Assembly: GCA_001797815.1 (NCBI GenBank)
Contig: MGQK01000092.1
Location: 55,946-66,883, forward strand
DNA length: 10,938 bases
Source of the DNA: Deltaproteobacteria bacterium RBG_13_61_14
Lineage (GTDB): Bacteria; RBG-13-61-14
Direction: 5' to 3'
This document shows positions 1 to 6,555 of the stretch, piece by piece. Within the stretch, counting starts at the first letter, position 1. Each line of letters starts with the position of its first letter. The notes beneath the pieces are model-generated. The model was not told the origin of the DNA and ran no database searches. It saw only the letters and a list, made by a program, of their open reading frames with translations. The position numbers were made by a program, and so were the translations under genes.

Positions 1-347
1 GGGTCGTGGCAGGTGGCGCAGGTCTCGTCGGTGAAATAGGCATAGTAGGGGAATCCGTCGCTGTCCAACCCGAGGTCGAGCGGGTCATGGTTCTCGTGGT
101 CAATCGCCTCGAGGTTGGCATGGGCGCCGGTCAGCCATTGCGTGGTCTGCCCGAAATGGCAATTGGTGCAGACGTCCAACCCGACCGTGGGGATATCCTC
201 GGGCGCGATCTTCTTAAAGGCCGCGGCGCGCTCCCTCTCCCCCGAATCGTTGGCGCAGCCCATCCCGACCAGGCCCGAGGCCAGAGCCAGCAATAAAATG
301 GCCAGCCCGAACCCGATGAAAGTCCTTTTCTTGTTCGCCTTGATCAT
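1..347 (-). CDS. Multiheme cytochrome c, probable outer-membrane lipoprotein (partial, runs off left edge)
   Basis: Only the first 115 residues are in the window; the frame is still open at base 1. The start is the ATG at 347-345, preceded by a G-rich ribosome-binding stretch (348-360, GGTGGGGG on the coding strand). Residues 1-30 form a basic start (KANKKR) and a hydrophobic segment ending in LVGMGC, which fits a loose lipoprotein signal with lipidated Cys31. Gly at -3 is not the classic residue. Two CXXCH motifs are visible, CTNCH at 60-64 and CATCH at 110-114, so this is a c-type cytochrome, probably with more hemes beyond the edge. It starts 13 bp after the 13-heme cytochrome gene in the same direction, third in the order barrel, cytochrome, lipoprotein cytochrome. 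That is the position of the outer-membrane cytochrome (OmcB-like role) in porin-cytochrome conduits. The cytochrome call is firm; outer-membrane or surface location is inferred from signal and context. Confidence 0.85.
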   Translation of the reverse strand, partial: MIKANKKRTFIGFGLAILLLALASGLVGMGCANDSGERERAAAFKKIAPEDIPTVGLDVCTNCHFGQTTQWLTGAHANLEAIDHENHDPLDLGLDSDGFPYYAYFTDETCATCHD

Positions 348-360
348 GGTCCCCCACCCC

Positions 361-1347
361 CTATAACTTGTGGCAACTCTTGCAATTATCACCGTTGTCC
401 GGATGCGGCATCAGGAACCCGGTATGGCAGGCCCGGCAGTCCGTGTTCAGAGTGTGCGGCGGCGTATTGGGCCGCGCCGGCGCGTTCAAGTGCCGGACAT
501 TCGCGCTATGGCACACCGTGCAGTTGCTCGCGCTCTCCCCCAGGTGACAATCCAGGCAGTGCCGGTCGCCGGGCGAGCCCCAGCCGCCCCGGTGGCTCTG
601 CGGCGCGGTCTCCTGGTGGCACCGGACGCAGTAATCGCTCCGGTGGCAGGCGGCGCAGCGCTCGCGATCCAGACCGGCCTCGGTCCCGTGGCCGAAAGTC
701 CGCCAGGTATAGGTGTGATCCCTGGGTTTCTCGACCTCATGGCAGCTCGCGCAACTGGTCCGCTGGTGGCAGCGGAAGCAGCGCTCGCCCATCACCGGCT
801 CGCGCGCCGCTTGCCCGTGCAACCGGTCCCAGGCCTGTTTATGGTCCGGCGGCGGGGTCTCGCGGTTGAGGGTCTGGTGACAGACCGCGCACTCGGCGCC
901 CACCCCCATTTCCCGGTGGCAGTCGAGGCAGGTGGCTTCGCTGGGCATGTCCTGCCTCGTTACCTTTTTACTGGAACCCACCTCATCATGGCAACGCTGG
1001 CATTCCACCCCGGCCGCTTGATGCGTGCGGTGCGAGAACTTGCCATCCGCGGGCAGGGCCCTGAGCCGCGGCCACTTGGCCGCCAACTCGGTCGCCAGCC
1101 CGGAATACTTCGCCGCTTCCTCGTGACAGCCCTGGCAAACCTGGGGATCAGGGGCGCCGGCATGGAGCCCGTCCTCCGAACCCGCGTGACAATCACTGCA
1201 TTTAAGCCCCTGCTCCTGCACGTGGAGCTTATGGCTGAACCACACCCGGCCCCCCTGGCAGGAAAAACCGAGCATGACCAGGGCTAGGATTAGCCCGCTT
1301 CCCAACAGCACCAACCTTCGCATGAGATTCATGTCCTTAAAATTCAT
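361..1347 (-). CDS. 13-heme cytochrome c (porin-cytochrome conduit component)
   Basis: A 328-residue protein with thirteen CXXCH motifs, whose first cysteines are residues 50, 71, 116, 140, 153, 190, 199, 231, 240, 264, 276, 304 and 322. Early repeats have the FSHxxH...GxxCxxCH pattern of cytochrome c7/c3-like modules. The signal is hydrophobic (about 10-29) and ends LGFSC, which fits a loose lipobox with Cys30, so the protein may be lipid-anchored rather than soluble. The ATG at 1347 overlaps the end of the barrel gene by 11 bp. A start at ATG 1323 (residue 9) is also plausible: the signal peptide would begin directly with MRR, and AAGGA lies ten bases upstream. Context suggests it plugs the barrel and relays electrons across the outer membrane, the role of OmaB or MtrA, which have 8 and 10 hemes. 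The heme count is directly seen; the conduit role is inferred from gene order. Confidence 0.92.
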   Translation of the reverse strand: MNFKDMNLMRRLVLLGSGLILALVMLGFSCQGGRVWFSHKLHVQEQGLKCSDCHAGSEDGLHAGAPDPQVCQGCHEEAAKYSGLATELAAKWPRLRALPADGKFSHRTHQAAGVECQRCHDEVGSSKKVTRQDMPSEATCLDCHREMGVGAECAVCHQTLNRETPPPDHKQAWDRLHGQAAREPVMGERCFRCHQRTSCASCHEVEKPRDHTYTWRTFGHGTEAGLDRERCAACHRSDYCVRCHQETAPQSHRGGWGSPGDRHCLDCHLGESASNCTVCHSANVRHLNAPARPNTPPHTLNTDCRACHTGFLMPHPDNGDNCKSCHKL

Positions 1348-2707
1348 ATCTCAACCTGGCCCGGAAAGTGTCCACCTCGCGCAAGCTGCTATCCTCGAAA
1401 CTGTAGCTCAACAGGAGCAGCACGTTCTTCCTCACGGGAAGGGTCAAGTCCGTGTAATAGGTCTGCGTCTCCTCCCGCTCCTCGCCGGTGAACTCATCAA
1501 TCTTGTAAAGATCAAAAGCAGTGCCGGCGCGGAACAGACCCCGCTTCCCGAAGCGCTGGTTATACTCGGCCCGGAGGGTGCGGGCCTCGGTAACATTGTT
1601 TTCCTGGGTGGCCAGCCACCAGTCGGCCCCGAGCATCAGCTCGGACCGGGCCAAGGGCACCTTGTTGATGAACAGGCTGAGCAAGTAGCGCTGATAGCCA
1701 TGATTGAAGCGCCCCTCGTCTTCCTCGTTCCCAAGGCCCCGGACCACCGCTCCGGCCTCAACGCCTAGCCGCTCGCCGATCCCTTTATAGAGGGTAACGC
1801 CGGCCTGGTGATAAGGATGGAGGTCGCCAAGCAAAACGGAAAAGGCGTCCTCGGTCAGGGGCTCGGCCTCCCGGGTGAGATAGAGACCCTGGTAAAAGGC
1901 GGAAACATTGAGATTGCGCTCTTCATCGCGATGGGAGCCGCGCAGGACCACGTCGCGCAACTCGCCGTCTTGCAAGCTGATCCGGCCGAGCAGGTGATCA
2001 TGAAGCCGCGGGCGCCAGGCGGCTTGCGCCACGGCCAGGCTTTGCTTCAGAGTCTCCTCCCGGCCGTCCAGCAACTCCACCCGATCGCGCAAATCCAGGT
2101 AACCCGCGCGCAGGGAAAGGGTGCGCAAGGCCCGCCAGTCCGCGTAAACGCCGGCCACGGAATCGCCTCGCCGGTCATTCAGGTCTTCATAGAGATTGGT
2201 GGGCAGGCCGGCCAGGGCGGTAAGAGTGAAGTTCCGGGTCGCCTCCGGCCGCAGCGTAATCAGCCCGCCGTCAAAGGCGATAGGCGCCAGCTCCAGGGAA
2301 TCCTGCCGGCCCAGGCGAAAGAGTTTCAGGGCGCCGGGACCGTTCACCTCGCCGTAGGCCAGGTAGATCCAGCCGAAGGTGGATTGGTCATAGGTGTCCG
2401 CGATTTCGCGGAAGGGATCAAACTCGCGGTCGCTGGTTTGGCCGTCAATATCGCTTTGCAGCGCGCCGGCGAAAACGAAGCCGGCTTCCCGGCCTTCGCC
2501 CAGAGCGGCCCAGGGACCAAACCCTTGCACGGAGAGCCGCTCGATCAAGTCCTGGTCCGTGTTTTCTCCGTCGGTTCGCAGCCGGTAGCCGGCTTCCGCC
2601 GACCCGCCCAGAGAGGCGCCTTTTTCCAGAGCCGAGCCCGGGAAGGGGGTCATCAACACGATGCCCGCTATCACCAGGGCCCCCGCCTTCTTGACCGCGG
2701 AAATCAT
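1337..2707 (-). CDS. Outer-membrane beta-barrel protein of a porin-cytochrome conduit
   Basis: 456 residues. The N-terminus is a Sec signal peptide: Lys6-Lys7, a hydrophobic run and likely cleavage after PGSA (about residue 26). The mature part is rich in alternating polar and hydrophobic strands with many aromatic residues, and it ends in RLRYEF, the C-terminal Phe typical of barrels inserted by the BAM machinery. There are no CXXCH motifs. Length and composition fit the roughly 20-strand porins that sheathe multiheme cytochromes (OmbB, ExtB or MtrB-like role), although sequence identity to those cannot be judged by eye. It is first in a minus-strand operon whose second gene overlaps it by 11 bp. 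The start ATG (2707-2705) has a weak GAGGA about 13 bases upstream; a candidate promoter lies near 2881-2909. The barrel call is strong, and the conduit function rests on the cytochrome neighbours. Confidence 0.85.
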   Translation of the reverse strand: MISAVKKAGALVIAGIVLMTPFPGSALEKGASLGGSAEAGYRLRTDGENTDQDLIERLSVQGFGPWAALGEGREAGFVFAGALQSDIDGQTSDREFDPFREIADTYDQSTFGWIYLAYGEVNGPGALKLFRLGRQDSLELAPIAFDGGLITLRPEATRNFTLTALAGLPTNLYEDLNDRRGDSVAGVYADWRALRTLSLRAGYLDLRDRVELLDGREETLKQSLAVAQAAWRPRLHDHLLGRISLQDGELRDVVLRGSHRDEERNLNVSAFYQGLYLTREAEPLTEDAFSVLLGDLHPYHQAGVTLYKGIGERLGVEAGAVVRGLGNEEDEGRFNHGYQRYLLSLFINKVPLARSELMLGADWWLATQENNVTEARTLRAEYNQRFGKRGLFRAGTAFDLYKIDEFTGEEREETQTYYTDLTLPVRKNVLLLLSYSFEDSSLREVDTFRARLRYEF

Positions 2708-2880
2708 CTGTTATTCAACTTCCTCGTCACTCATTATGCCTGGGGCATCTCCCCCAGCCCCATCCCGATCCGCCCGAGACCAGGGTTTTTACTTGGTCCT
2801 CACCGTGGTCTTTTTGGGGCGCTGATTTCACCCGATATTGGCCAGCCCTTTGTTCCATTAACCTTTTGAAAGCGGTAGTT

Positions 2881-2909
2881 AAGGTAATGAAGCAAGTTAA
2901 ATTTGTCAA
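2881..2909 (-). promoter_or_regulatory. Candidate sigma-70-type promoter for the conduit operon
   Basis: Read on the minus strand there is a perfect TTGACA (-35, bases 2909-2904), a 17-bp spacer, and TACCTT (-10, bases 2886-2881). The -10 keeps the most important positions T1, A2 and T6 but matches only 3 of 6. It lies in an AT-rich block and points toward the barrel gene, leaving a leader of about 170 nt. Plausible but unproven. Confidence 0.35.
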
Positions 2910-2953
2910 TAAATATTTTAACTAAATTTTTAAACAATACCAAGATAATAATT

Positions 2954-3054
2954 ACTAATGGGAGCGCTATTCATTGGACAGTGAGGAACCCCGGCACAGA
3001 TTGTAGGGGTTTGCCCGCCGCGGGAAGTGTCCAATATTTCATGCTCCCATCAGT
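2954..3054. repeat. 101-bp imperfect inverted repeat just upstream of the receiver-cytochrome b gene
   Basis: The outer arms are ACTAATGGGAGC (2954-2965) and GCTCCCATCAGT (3043-3054), matching at 11 of 12 positions when one is reverse-complemented. After an 8-base unmatched stretch on each side, TTGGACA (2974-2980) pairs with TGTCCAA (3028-3034). The 47-nt interior holds a short hairpin, CCCG-CCG-CGGG (3014-3024). The right arm stops one base before the AAGGAG ribosome-binding site at 3055-3060. It could be a leader RNA structure affecting translation of the downstream operon, a large operator, or a small MITE-like element with terminal inverted repeats. Confidence 0.65.
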
Positions 3055-3060
3055 AAGGAG
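3055..3060 (+). promoter_or_regulatory. Shine-Dalgarno sequence of the receiver-cytochrome b gene
   Basis: AAGGAG lies six bases before the ATG at 3067 and sets the start of the first gene of the operon. It directly follows the right arm of the inverted repeat, so folding of that repeat could affect ribosome access. Confidence 0.75.
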
Positions 3061-3066
3061 TAATCA

Positions 3067-3969
3067 ATGCCGTTGGGTCCCTTGGTCAAATCGTTGTTCA
3101 CCGAGCCCTCCCCGGAGCCGATCCCTTTACCCCCGATCGCGGTCCTGGTCATTGACGACGATGACAAGGTGCTGACCCGGGTGCAAGAGGTCTTGCGCCG
3201 GGCCGGGTGCCTGGTGGATACGGCCGGCTCCGGGCCCGAGGGCCTGGCCCGGCTTGCGCGCCAGGACTATGACCTGGTCTTCACCGACCTGATGATGCCG
3301 GAGATGAGCGGGATCGAGGTGGTGCGCCGGGCGCTGGCGAGGAAGCCCGAGACCGCGGTGCTGATGATCACCGGCTTCGCCTCGGTGGACAGCGCGGTCG
3401 AGGCCCTGAAGTTGGGCGCCCTGGACTATATTGAGAAGCCCTTCACGCCCTCGGAATTGGAGGCCTTTACCCGGGCCGCCCTGAAAAAGAAGCGGGAGCG
3501 GAAGATCCAGCGGGAGCAAGAGCATGGCTTTGTCCGCTTGACTCTCTCCGAGCGGATGCAGCATATCTTACTCCTGGTCTCCTTTACCGCCCTGGTGGTG
3601 ACCGGGATCCCGCTCCTGTTTCCGGACCTGTTCCAGAACGTCTTTTTCCTGAGCGAAAGTTCCTTGATCCGGAGTATCACCCACCGGGCGGCCGCCTTGA
3701 TCCTGATCGGCGCCGGCTTGATGCACGTGGCCTCTAACCTGATCTCGCCCGAGGGCAACCGGGAATGGGCTATCGGCAACATCCAAACGGCCAAGCGCAT
3801 GGAACAGCACTGGATTCCTCGGGTGGTGCGGCAACTATACCTGGTCTTGATCATGGCCGTGATCGGAGGACTAGTTGCTTTTCTCGCCATTGACCTCTAT
3901 TCTCGAATTAAGGCGCATCCGCGGAAAAAGCCGGATGAGCCGAAAAAACCCGCCGGAGGCAAGGATTGA
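3067..3969 (+). CDS. Response-regulator receiver domain fused to a half cytochrome b and a third membrane helix
   Basis: 300 residues. Residues about 24-140 are a CheY-like receiver of NtrC type: acidic pocket Asp30-Asp32, phospho-acceptor Asp74 in FTDLMMPEMSG, Thr102 in MITGFAS and Lys124 in YIEKPF. All key residues are present, so it should be phosphorylatable. There is no sigma-54 ATPase or DNA-binding domain. After a basic charged linker (140-160) come two membrane helices like the first half of the cytochromes b encoded downstream: helix 1 (about 166-186) starts at Gln-His166 and runs to the TGIPL turn, and helix 2 (about 203-223) carries His206 and His220 in the same H-x13-H spacing as both cytochromes b. 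A third helix (about 256-277) and a Lys-rich tail resemble the C-terminal anchors of the neighbouring cytochromes c. Helices III and IV of a real cytochrome b are missing, so intramolecular heme ligation is uncertain. It is first in the operon; its stop overlaps the next start. Confidence 0.85.
   Translation: MPLGPLVKSLFTEPSPEPIPLPPIAVLVIDDDDKVLTRVQEVLRRAGCLVDTAGSGPEGLARLARQDYDLVFTDLMMPEMSGIEVVRRALARKPETAVLMITGFASVDSAVEALKLGALDYIEKPFTPSELEAFTRAALKKKRERKIQREQEHGFVRLTLSERMQHILLLVSFTALVVTGIPLLFPDLFQNVFFLSESSLIRSITHRAAALILIGAGLMHVASNLISPEGNREWAIGNIQTAKRMEQHWIPRVVRQLYLVLIMAVIGGLVAFLAIDLYSRIKAHPRKKPDEPKKPAGGKD
3955..3959 (+). promoter_or_regulatory. Shine-Dalgarno sequence supporting a TTG start
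   Basis: GGAGG lies six bases before the TTG at 3966-3968. It favours TTG as the real start of the 6-heme cytochrome gene, because no in-frame ATG or GTG occurs before or within the signal peptide. Confidence 0.65.
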
Positions 3970-4763
3970 GCAAGACCTGGACACTGCTGGCTTGGGCACT
4001 AATCCCCGGCTGCGCGCTGTCCTTTTCCGGCTGGTCCCAGCCACTCTCGCCGCTCCACCAGCAGCGCCAGCGCGAGCTCGCCCAGTCCGCGCACAAAAAC
4101 CTTGCCTGCACCGACTGCCACCCCCGCGGCGTGGACCCGGTGCTGCGGCCGAAGATGGAGCCGGTCACCTGCGGCGCCTGCCACCCGGCCGAGGCCGCGG
4201 TGTATCAGGAGAGCATCCACGGCCAGGAGGCGGCTAAAGGCAACCCCGACGTTCCCACCTGCGCCTCCTGCCACGGCTCGCACGCCGTCGCTCCGGTCTC
4301 CTCCCCCGAGTCGCGGGTATCTATGGAAAACCTGCCCCAGACCTGCTCCGCCTGCCACGAGAGCCTGGCCCTGGCCCAAAAATACGGCATCCCCGGCCGG
4401 CGTTATTCCACCTATCTCTTCAGTTTCCACGGCGAGGCCAACCGCTTCGGCCAGGTGACCGTGGCCAACTGCGCGAGCTGCCACGGCACCCATAACATTT
4501 TCCCTTTCAGCGACCCGCGCTCGACCGTCAACCCGAAAAACCTGGTCCGCACCTGCGGGCAATGCCACCCCAACGCCACCAGGAACTTCGCCCGGGGCAA
4601 GGTCCACGTCGAGGCCACCCCGGAAAACTCCAAGGGGGTGTTCGTGGTCCGCACCTTCTATTACTGGTTCATCGGAACCCTGGTCGCGCTTTTCGCCCTG
4701 CACATCGTCCTGGACCTCTACGGCCGGGCCCGAAGGCGCGTCCACCCGGAGGCCAAACGATGA
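3966..4763 (+). CDS. 6-heme membrane-anchored cytochrome c (Cbc-type complex subunit)
   Basis: 265 residues with CXXCH motifs at residues 48, 69, 99, 127, 169 and 197. The start is TTG, overlapping the TGA of the upstream gene as TTGA. It is supported by GGAGG six bases upstream and by the hydrophobic signal segment that follows at once (about 5-23). A single transmembrane helix near the C-terminus (about 230-252) ends in a basic RARRR stop, so the heme domain faces the periplasm on a C-terminal anchor. Blocks such as [22 protein letters not shown] and CGQCHPNATRNFARGK recur nearly unchanged in the 9-heme protein two genes downstream, so the two are paralogues. Its stop overlaps the ATG of a cytochrome b by 4 bp. 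The likely role is to take electrons from that cytochrome b, as in Geobacter Cbc complexes (inferred from gene pairing). Confidence 0.92.
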   Translation: MSKTWTLLAWALIPGCALSFSGWSQPLSPLHQQRQRELAQSAHKNLACTDCHPRGVDPVLRPKMEPVTCGACHPAEAAVYQESIHGQEAAKGNPDVPTCASCHGSHAVAPVSSPESRVSMENLPQTCSACHESLALAQKYGIPGRRYSTYLFSFHGEANRFGQVTVANCASCHGTHNIFPFSDPRSTVNPKNLVRTCGQCHPNATRNFARGKVHVEATPENSKGVFVVRTFYYWFIGTLVALFALHIVLDLYGRARRRVHPEAKR

Positions 4764-5470
4764 AGCCGAAGGCGCTCCCTTCTTCCCGCCGGAAAAACGG
4801 CCTGGTCAAGCGCTGGACCCGCGCCCAGCTCTTCCAGCACTGGCTGGTCCTGCTTAGCCTCATCCTGCTCGGCCTCACCGGGCTTGCTCTCAAGTATCAC
4901 GCCCACGCCTGGGCCGCCTGGCTGCTGCAACGCATGGGCGGGCCGGCCATGAGCGGCACCCTGCACCGGACCGCGGCCGTGGTCTTGATCGGCACCGTGG
5001 TCTTCCACCTCGCCCACGCCGCTCTGACCGAATACGGCCACCAGGAGTTCCGGCGCATCCGGCTCAGGGCCCAGGACTTCCGCGACTTTCTGCACATGCT
5101 CAAGTTCAACCTCGGCTCGGCCCCGGAGCCGCCGAAAACCGCCAAGTACAGCTACCAGGAAAAATTCCATTACTGGGCCGTGGCCCTGATCGTCCTCCTC
5201 ATGATCCCCTCCGGCTTCGTGCTGTGGTTCGAGAACGAGGCCATGCAGTTTTTGCCCAAGTGGATCTACGACCTCACCCTGGTCCTCCACGGCGGCGCCG
5301 GGATCTTTTTCTTCGCGGTGGTGGTCCTCTCCCACCTCTACAGCGTGCACCTCGATCCCCGCGTCTTCCCCATGGACTGGATGTGGCTCACCGGCACCAT
5401 CAGCGAAGACCAGCTCCGGGCCCGGCATCCCCTGGAATTCGAGGAGCTTGAGGAACGCTCCGGCTCATGA
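4760..5470 (+). CDS. Four-helix cytochrome b, quinol-oxidising membrane subunit (first copy)
   Basis: 236 residues beginning at ATG 4760, which overlaps the previous stop (ATGA). The open frame extends further upstream, but only inside the preceding gene. Four membrane helices are visible: about 27-47 (Gln-His27), 69-90 (His69 and His83, H-x13-H), 137-157 (His137) and 175-196 (His177, His192, then His197). The pattern is that of the cytochrome b561/formate dehydrogenase gamma/Ni-Fe hydrogenase b-type family, which binds two b hemes between helices I, II and IV and exchanges electrons with menaquinone. Sandwiched between two cytochromes c, it probably oxidises menaquinol and passes electrons to the 6-heme subunit. 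The direction of electron flow is not shown by the sequence. Confidence 0.9.
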   Translation: MKPKALPSSRRKNGLVKRWTRAQLFQHWLVLLSLILLGLTGLALKYHAHAWAAWLLQRMGGPAMSGTLHRTAAVVLIGTVVFHLAHAALTEYGHQEFRRIRLRAQDFRDFLHMLKFNLGSAPEPPKTAKYSYQEKFHYWAVALIVLLMIPSGFVLWFENEAMQFLPKWIYDLTLVLHGGAGIFFFAVVVLSHLYSVHLDPRVFPMDWMWLTGTISEDQLRARHPLEFEELEERSGS

Positions 5471-6555
5471 ACCCGCGCCCGATCAAACTGGCGCTCGTCG
5501 CGCTCGCGGCCGGCCTGGCCGGAGGCTGGGCCGCGGCCGGGCGAGCCCAGGCGCCGCTCCAGACCTGCACCATTTGCCACGCCAAGCCGGACCTGGAAGT
5601 GGTGGACGCGAACGGCCGGGTCCGCTCGCTCTACGTGGACGAGAAGGTGCTCAAGGCCTCGGTCCATGCCCGGAAGAGTTGCAAGGACTGCCATTTCGAC
5701 GTGAAGGAAATCCCTCACCGCGACCGCAAGCCGGCCAAGGTGCAATGCACCCATTGCCATTACCAGGGCAACCCCGAGGGCGCGCCCCAGTCCGACGCCT
5801 ACCTGGAATACGCCGAGAGCATCCACGGCCAGGAGGCGGCCAGGGGCAACCCCCAGGCCCCGCTCTGCCAGGACTGCCACGGCACCCACGACATCCGCCA
5901 TGCCAGGGACCCGGAAGCGCGCGTCTCCCGGATGAACGTGGCCGAGACCTGCGGCCGCTGCCACCTCAAGATCTACGGCGAATACGCGGGCAGCATCCAC
6001 GGGGTGGCCCTGCTTCAGAAGCGCCTGCCCGACGCGCCCGCCTGCACCGACTGCCACGGCGAGCACGCCATCCGCAAAAAAGAAGACCCCAACTCCAAGG
6101 TCTACGTCAGCAACATCGCCGAGACCTGTTCCCGCTGTCACGGCAACGAGAACATCGTGGGCAAATACGGGATCGAGACCGAGCAGGTCGCCACCTACGC
6201 CGACAGCTTCCACGGCATCGCCGAGAAATTCGGGGCCAAGACCGTGGCCAACTGCGCGAGCTGCCACGGGATCCACGACATCCTGCCGGCCGACGACCCG
6301 CGCAGCTCCGTCGCCCTCCACAACATCCCCAAGACCTGCGGCAAGTGCCACCCCGGCGCTAACAAGAACTTCGCCAAGGGCAAGATCCACGTCAACCCCG
6401 ACAAGGCCGAGGCCGGGATCATCTTCTGGGTCAAGCTGGCGTTCACCGTGCTCACCGCCGGCACCATGGCCGCGCTGATCGGACACATCCTCCTCGACCT
6501 CCGCAAAAAATTGAAAGTGCGGCGGGCCGCAAAGAACGAAGGGCGCCATGACTGA
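5467..6555 (+). CDS. 9-heme membrane-anchored cytochrome c (Cbc-type complex subunit, paralogue of the 6-heme protein)
   Basis: 362 residues. The ATG at 5467 overlaps the preceding stop (ATGA), and GAGGAA at 5450-5455 is a possible ribosome-binding site. A Sec signal peptide ends near GRAQA (about 28). Nine CXXCH motifs start at residues 34, 72, 94, 134, 162, 193, 221, 263 and 291. The C-terminal membrane helix (about 319-344) is followed by a basic tail, giving periplasmic hemes with a C-terminal anchor. The last two thirds align by eye with the 6-heme protein ([38 protein letters not shown]). The extra hemes lie mainly in the N-terminal part. It is followed by its own cytochrome b with an 8-bp overlap, so the operon contains two c/b modules in tandem. 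Probable role: electron acceptor for the second cytochrome b. Confidence 0.92.
   Translation: MNPRPIKLALVALAAGLAGGWAAAGRAQAPLQTCTICHAKPDLEVVDANGRVRSLYVDEKVLKASVHARKSCKDCHFDVKEIPHRDRKPAKVQCTHCHYQGNPEGAPQSDAYLEYAESIHGQEAARGNPQAPLCQDCHGTHDIRHARDPEARVSRMNVAETCGRCHLKIYGEYAGSIHGVALLQKRLPDAPACTDCHGEHAIRKKEDPNSKVYVSNIAETCSRCHGNENIVGKYGIETEQVATYADSFHGIAEKFGAKTVANCASCHGIHDILPADDPRSSVALHNIPKTCGKCHPGANKNFAKGKIHVNPDKAEAGIIFWVKLAFTVLTAGTMAALIGHILLDLRKKLKVRRAAKNEGRHD

Larger units (their letters stand above)
2708..3066. other. Divergent intergenic region between conduit operon and quinol-oxidoreductase operon
   Basis: No convincing gene lies in these 359 bp. The part next to the barrel gene (2733-2870) is GC-rich and would be the 5' leader of the minus-strand transcript. 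It contains a small hairpin, CTGGGG/CCCCAG at 2740-2745 and 2752-2757. Bases about 2870-2955 are strikingly AT-rich compared with the rest of the window and probably hold promoters for both directions. On the plus strand a GATAAT hexamer (2944-2949) resembles a -10 box, but I see no good -35 at the right spacing. Bases 2954-3054 form a long imperfect inverted repeat. I found no sigma-54 type GG-N10-GC promoter here. Confidence 0.7.

Noticed and set aside
370-1287. Long open frame on the plus strand opposite the 13-heme cytochrome
   Set aside because: Composition is Ala/Arg/Pro/Val-rich with no recognisable domain; it is the antisense shadow of a clear cytochrome gene.
2777-2815. AGACCA/TGGTCT inverted repeat followed by TTTTT on the plus strand, like an intrinsic terminator
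   Set aside because: The loop is 24 nt with only a 6-bp stem, and no plus-strand gene ends upstream of it. For the minus-strand transcript there is no U-tract after it.
2985-3008. GGCAC...TTG in the leader as a sigma-54 promoter
   Set aside because: The invariant GC at -12 is not found ten bases after the GG; the spacing and sequence do not fit.
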